Assembly: GCA_937928665.1 (NCBI GenBank)
Contig: CALFVM010000101.1
Span: 1-9,268, forward strand
Direction: 5' to 3'
Length of the DNA: 9,268 nucleotides
From: an uncultured Candidatus Methylacidiphilales bacterium
GTDB lineage: Bacteria; Verrucomicrobiota; Verrucomicrobiia; Methylacidiphilales; CALFVM01
A program made the translations under genes and the position numbers. Below, piece by piece: positions 6,690 through 9,268 of the stretch. The notes under the pieces were generated by a model. It was not told the DNA's origin. It saw nothing but the letters and a program-made list of their open reading frames with translations, and searched no databases. Numbering within the stretch: position 1 is the first letter of the stretch; each line of letters opens with the position of its first letter.

Positions 6690-7390
6690 GTGAAAGTAAT
6701 CGCCCTATGGAATCGGGAATGTTTTCTTTTTTGGTCCAGGATATCGTTCAGGAACTACCAGATGTGCGGCGGTATCGGTTTGATTACGGGCTGACGCCAT
6801 TCGAGTTTTATGCGGGTCAGTTTTGTGTGGTGAAATTACCGGGGTCCGAACCGGCACTAACCGGTGCCCTGAGCCTGGCATCATCTCCTTTGCGCCGGGA
6901 TAGTTTTGATTTGGTGGTGAAGCGGACGGGGAATTTTGGAACGCGGTTCTATGACGGAATCGGGCTGGGCGAGGTGATCTCGATGAAGCCGCCCATGGGA
7001 CGTTTTGTTTTGTCGACCAATAACCCACAACCGGTTACTGCGATTGGTTTTGACTATTGTGTGACCGCGATCCGCTCGTTTTGGCAGTATTTGGAGGATA
7101 CGCAGGAGCCAAGAGAGTTTAATTTTATACATGTCATCCGGGGTGCTCGAAATGCGTTGTTTCAGAGTGAGTTTTCGGCCTCCGCCCAAGGGGCACGGCA
7201 TTACCTACCTGTTGAAAGAGAAGAGGGGGAAGGGGTGTTCGGTTTGAAGGAAATCGCAGAACTGGTGCCGAACGTGGGGGATCACCAGGTTTTCGTAGTG
7301 GGAGAAGGAGAGGACGTTCGTCCGTTAGTTGAGGAATGGAAGCGGGCTGGGCTGAACGAGCGCAGTCTGCACGTGGAGCGGTGGAGTTGA
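6686..7390 (+). CDS. Ferredoxin-NADP reductase-fold protein with degenerate cofactor motifs
   Basis: A 234-residue protein that follows the FNR superfamily plan: an FAD-domain barrel with AGQFCVVKLPG (43-53), GALSLASSP (60-68), FDLVVKRTGNFGTRFYD (74-90) and a PPMGRF turn (102-107), then an NAD(P)-domain with IRSFWQYL (129-136) and a C-terminal end VFVVGEGEDVRPLVEEW...LHVERWS. The overall fold is convincing, but key residues are altered. The RxYS FAD motif is GALS (Arg to Gly60, Tyr to Leu62), the nucleotide-binding GGTG is FDYC (122-125), and the late Cys-Gly motif is Val-Gly. FAD could still bind weakly, but normal NAD(P)H use looks doubtful. Its ATG overlaps the FDBR stop by four bases, so the two are probably made together. 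FDBRs need ferredoxin, so an electron-donor or partner role is attractive but not shown. A catalytically dead scaffold is the alternative. Confidence 0.78.
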   Translation: MSESNRPMESGMFSFLVQDIVQELPDVRRYRFDYGLTPFEFYAGQFCVVKLPGSEPALTGALSLASSPLRRDSFDLVVKRTGNFGTRFYDGIGLGEVISMKPPMGRFVLSTNNPQPVTAIGFDYCVTAIRSFWQYLEDTQEPREFNFIHVIRGARNALFQSEFSASAQGARHYLPVEREEGEGVFGLKEIAELVPNVGDHQVFVVGEGEDVRPLVEEWKRAGLNERSLHVERWS

Positions 7391-7391
7391 C

Positions 7392-9268
7392 ATGGACAGC
7401 GTTGGGGGTGGGTGGTCTGGCACCCCGGGTTGGAGTGAGTCGCTTAGCTGCCAAATTGATTTTAAGGTAGCTCAAGGGGCTTGCGCGACTCTGCATGGAC
7501 ATAATCAGAGCTTGATCATCAACTTTGTCGGAGGTGCGGCGGAGCAGGTAACGGGCCTGAAGGCGGAGAGGCTTGTGCAAAGCCGATTAGATCACTGGGC
7601 GCAGGAGGATCTGCTATCGATCATAAGGCGCGGTGAGGTTGCGATCGGTTACTGTGGGCCACACCGCTTCGCGGGGAGAGAGTGCGAGGTAACCTTTTGG
7701 TGCGGGCCGCTTGGATGGTGGATCATGCTCGAACCCGTGCAAGCTGGGAATCTTGGTCGTGAGGATGCGGTTTTCGAGGGTTTACTCAGATCGCATTGCT
7801 CCCGGGAGGATGCCATGGCGTGGATCGCACGTTCCTTGCTCGGGAAAGGTGACTGGCAAAGCGTAATATTTTTTCATGAAAGTCCTTTGGGAGCGGGCTA
7901 CACGGTGAGGTGTTTTGGGGCGGCCTCACCCGGTTTGCTGCTCGAGGAGGACTTTCCTTTGGATAGCCTTGTGCTGCGAATGGTGCACGAAGTGCCGTGG
8001 CTCTGGAGTGAAGATGTTTCGAGACATGGGGAGGATTTGGTTCCGCGCACAGCCGAGCATTCTCTTTTCCTAGGCGACGGTTGGCATTCTCTGCCGATCC
8101 GTGCCTTGAATCGGGAACTGGGAGACTGGCCACAGAAAGCTGGCTTTCGGCGGTTCGCGACGTTTGGGATTTTCGACGATCAGAATGAACGAATCGGATG
8201 GATGCTGGCACTGGGTGAGCAACCTGGCGAGTTGCCCGTAAAGGATCGCCTGATCGTCGCGCGTTGGTTGCGCTCTTTGAGCCCCTTGCTGAAGCACATC
8301 GAGTCGAATGTTGAGACTCGTGAGCTTGAGGATTGGCGGGCCACTGGAGCAGTAGGGATGATTGAGACCGGGATTGATAGGTGGAACGCGGCAGGAGTTG
8401 TGCCGCCGGGATTGGAGAGGGAGGAGATCAATCGTCTGATCGCCAAATGGAAGAAGGACCTATGGTCGGGCCGGGTAACGGAATTGAGTTCGGCCACACA
8501 GGCACAAGAAAGCGAAAGGTGCGGGGTGTTCTTGTTGCTCGGGGGAAAGTCAATCGGTGCAGAGGGATCCGTGATTTTCTTTTTTCCCGAGGAAAGGGAC
8601 CTCTCGGATGGGACGGGCAGTAGCGATCAGGAACACCAGAGCGAGTGGTGGTATGATTCGGGTGGGAGGTCAATAGCGCTAGCGTGGAGACAGCAGGCAA
8701 ACTTGCGTTTCACGCTAGATTTAATGCGGAAGAGGATGCCTGTGGGGGAAAAAGAGGGGTGGGAGTTACCGTTAAACCAAGAGGCATCCGCGATCATCGG
8801 TTTGATGGCGGAAGGGAAGAAGGCAACCGTCATCGCGGTGGATTCTTCGGGGACGATTATCAGGTGTCACCTAGGCCAGAGCCTGAAGTCGGCCATGGGC
8901 CCGGGGACAGTTTTGGGACGGGCCTTCCATGAGGTATTGCCTGCAGCCTTAACCGCTCGGCTTCCCCCAATTGCGGCTCTGTGGCCACAAGAAAGACCCC
9001 CCAAACTCCCCCACAGCGAGGTGGAAGTGAATGGGTTATCGCGGTGGTTTCGAACGCGTTTTCTAAAGCCTAACCCAGAGAGTGGACTTTTCGTGATTGA
9101 AGACGTGACAGAAGAAGTCGCGGAGGAATCAAGTATTCGGCTTGAGGCGAGAGCATTTGAGTCCGTCAAGGAAGGGTTGGTGATTGTCCGGGCCGAGGCT
9201 GATTATCCCGTGGTGTATGCAAACAAGGGCTTTGAAATACTGACCGGCTTTCGCTGCGTAGAGGTGTT
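7392..9268 (+). CDS. PAS-GAF-PAS-PAS sensor protein, 3' truncated
   Basis: An open frame of 625 codons runs from an ATG one base after the previous stop to the end of the window, with GGTGGAG at 7380-7386 as ribosome binding site. Domains suggested by pattern: an N-terminal PAS-like region (about 25-118) with SLIINFVGGAAEQVTGLKAE; a GAF-like region (about 128-306) from SREDAMAWIARSLL to LPVKDRLIVARWLRSLSPLL; a central part I cannot assign (307-475); a PAS domain (about 476-572) from ATVIAVDSSGTIIRC to the PAC-type end LFVIEDVTEEVAEES; and the start of a third PAS with VVYANKGFEILTGF (607-620). No output domain is in view; a histidine kinase or diguanylate cyclase would be usual. No membrane helix or signal peptide is seen, so it is probably cytosolic. 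It is likely co-transcribed with the bilin genes and may use a heme, flavin or bilin ligand, but no cofactor residue can be pinned down. Confidence 0.75.
   Translation, partial: MDSVGGGWSGTPGWSESLSCQIDFKVAQGACATLHGHNQSLIINFVGGAAEQVTGLKAERLVQSRLDHWAQEDLLSIIRRGEVAIGYCGPHRFAGRECEVTFWCGPLGWWIMLEPVQAGNLGREDAVFEGLLRSHCSREDAMAWIARSLLGKGDWQSVIFFHESPLGAGYTVRCFGAASPGLLLEEDFPLDSLVLRMVHEVPWLWSEDVSRHGEDLVPRTAEHSLFLGDGWHSLPIRALNRELGDWPQKAGFRRFATFGIFDDQNERIGWMLALGEQPGELPVKDRLIVARWLRSLSPLLKHIESNVETRELEDWRATGAVGMIETGIDRWNAAGVVPPGLEREEINRLIAKWKKDLWSGRVTELSSATQAQESERCGVFLLLGGKSIGAEGSVIFFFPEERDLSDGTGSSDQEHQSEWWYDSGGRSIALAWRQQANLRFTLDLMRKRMPVGEKEGWELPLNQEASAIIGLMAEGKKATVIAVDSSGTIIRCHLGQSLKSAMGPGTVLGRAFHEVLPAALTARLPPIAALWPQERPPKLPHSEVEVNGLSRWFRTRFLKPNPESGLFVIEDVTEEVAEESSIRLEARAFESVKEGLVIVRAEADYPVVYANKGFEILTGFRCVEV

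Noticed and set aside
7773..8310. GAF region as a phytochrome or cyanobacteriochrome chromophore domain
   Set aside because: No CH motif at the expected helix and no DxCF-type motif; the only nearby HC (in the first helix) is in the wrong place.
8381..8623. Short plus-strand frames at 8381-8623 and 8684-8932
   Set aside because: They are out-of-frame shadows of the open PAS/GAF sensor frame, which continues without a stop to the window end.

Overview
This window is a single, tightly packed, plus-strand operon from a GC-rich bacterium. It appears to encode a bilin (linear tetrapyrrole) system outside the normal photosynthetic antenna. All genes point the same way, gaps are 1 to 13 bases, and two junctions are four-base ATGA overlaps. 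No promoter, terminator, RNA gene, repeat DNA or mobile element is visible, and both ends of the window cut through genes. The host cannot be named. The set resembles the bilin biosynthesis clusters described for nonphotosynthetic bacteria (pre-PcyA reductases with 'bilin biosynthesis-associated globins', BBAGs), and nothing here is a phycobilisome linker, a photosystem gene or a classical bilin lyase. A heterotrophic Gram-negative bacterium is my inference; a cyanobacterium is not excluded.

Layout: (1) the last 22 codons of an unknown gene (3-71); (2) a ChpT/HisKA-like phosphotransfer protein with an HD box but no ATP-binding Asn box (85-741); (3) a DUF3386-family protein, a family best known from cyanobacteria, with two RCP[VL] heme-regulatory-type motifs in an N-terminal extension (754-1602); (4) a 1448-residue, all-helical protein with repeated phycobiliprotein-like segments, five carrying a Cys-x-Arg-Asp motif equivalent to the chromophore-binding Cys-84 region (1609-5955); (5) a ferredoxin-dependent bilin reductase (FDBR) with unusual active-site residues (5952-6689); (6) a ferredoxin-NADP reductase-fold protein with degenerate FAD and NAD(P) motifs (6686-7390); (7) the start of a large PAS/GAF sensor (7392 to the window end).

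Working model (inference): biliverdin made by a heme oxygenase encoded elsewhere is reduced by the FDBR, possibly with the FNR-like protein as electron donor or partner. The resulting bilin is loaded on the multi-domain globin-like protein. The DUF3386 protein may sense or handle heme or bilin, and the PAS sensor and ChpT-like protein may link the system to signalling. The most novel points are the giant tandem fusion of phycobiliprotein-like domains and its coupling to an atypical FDBR.
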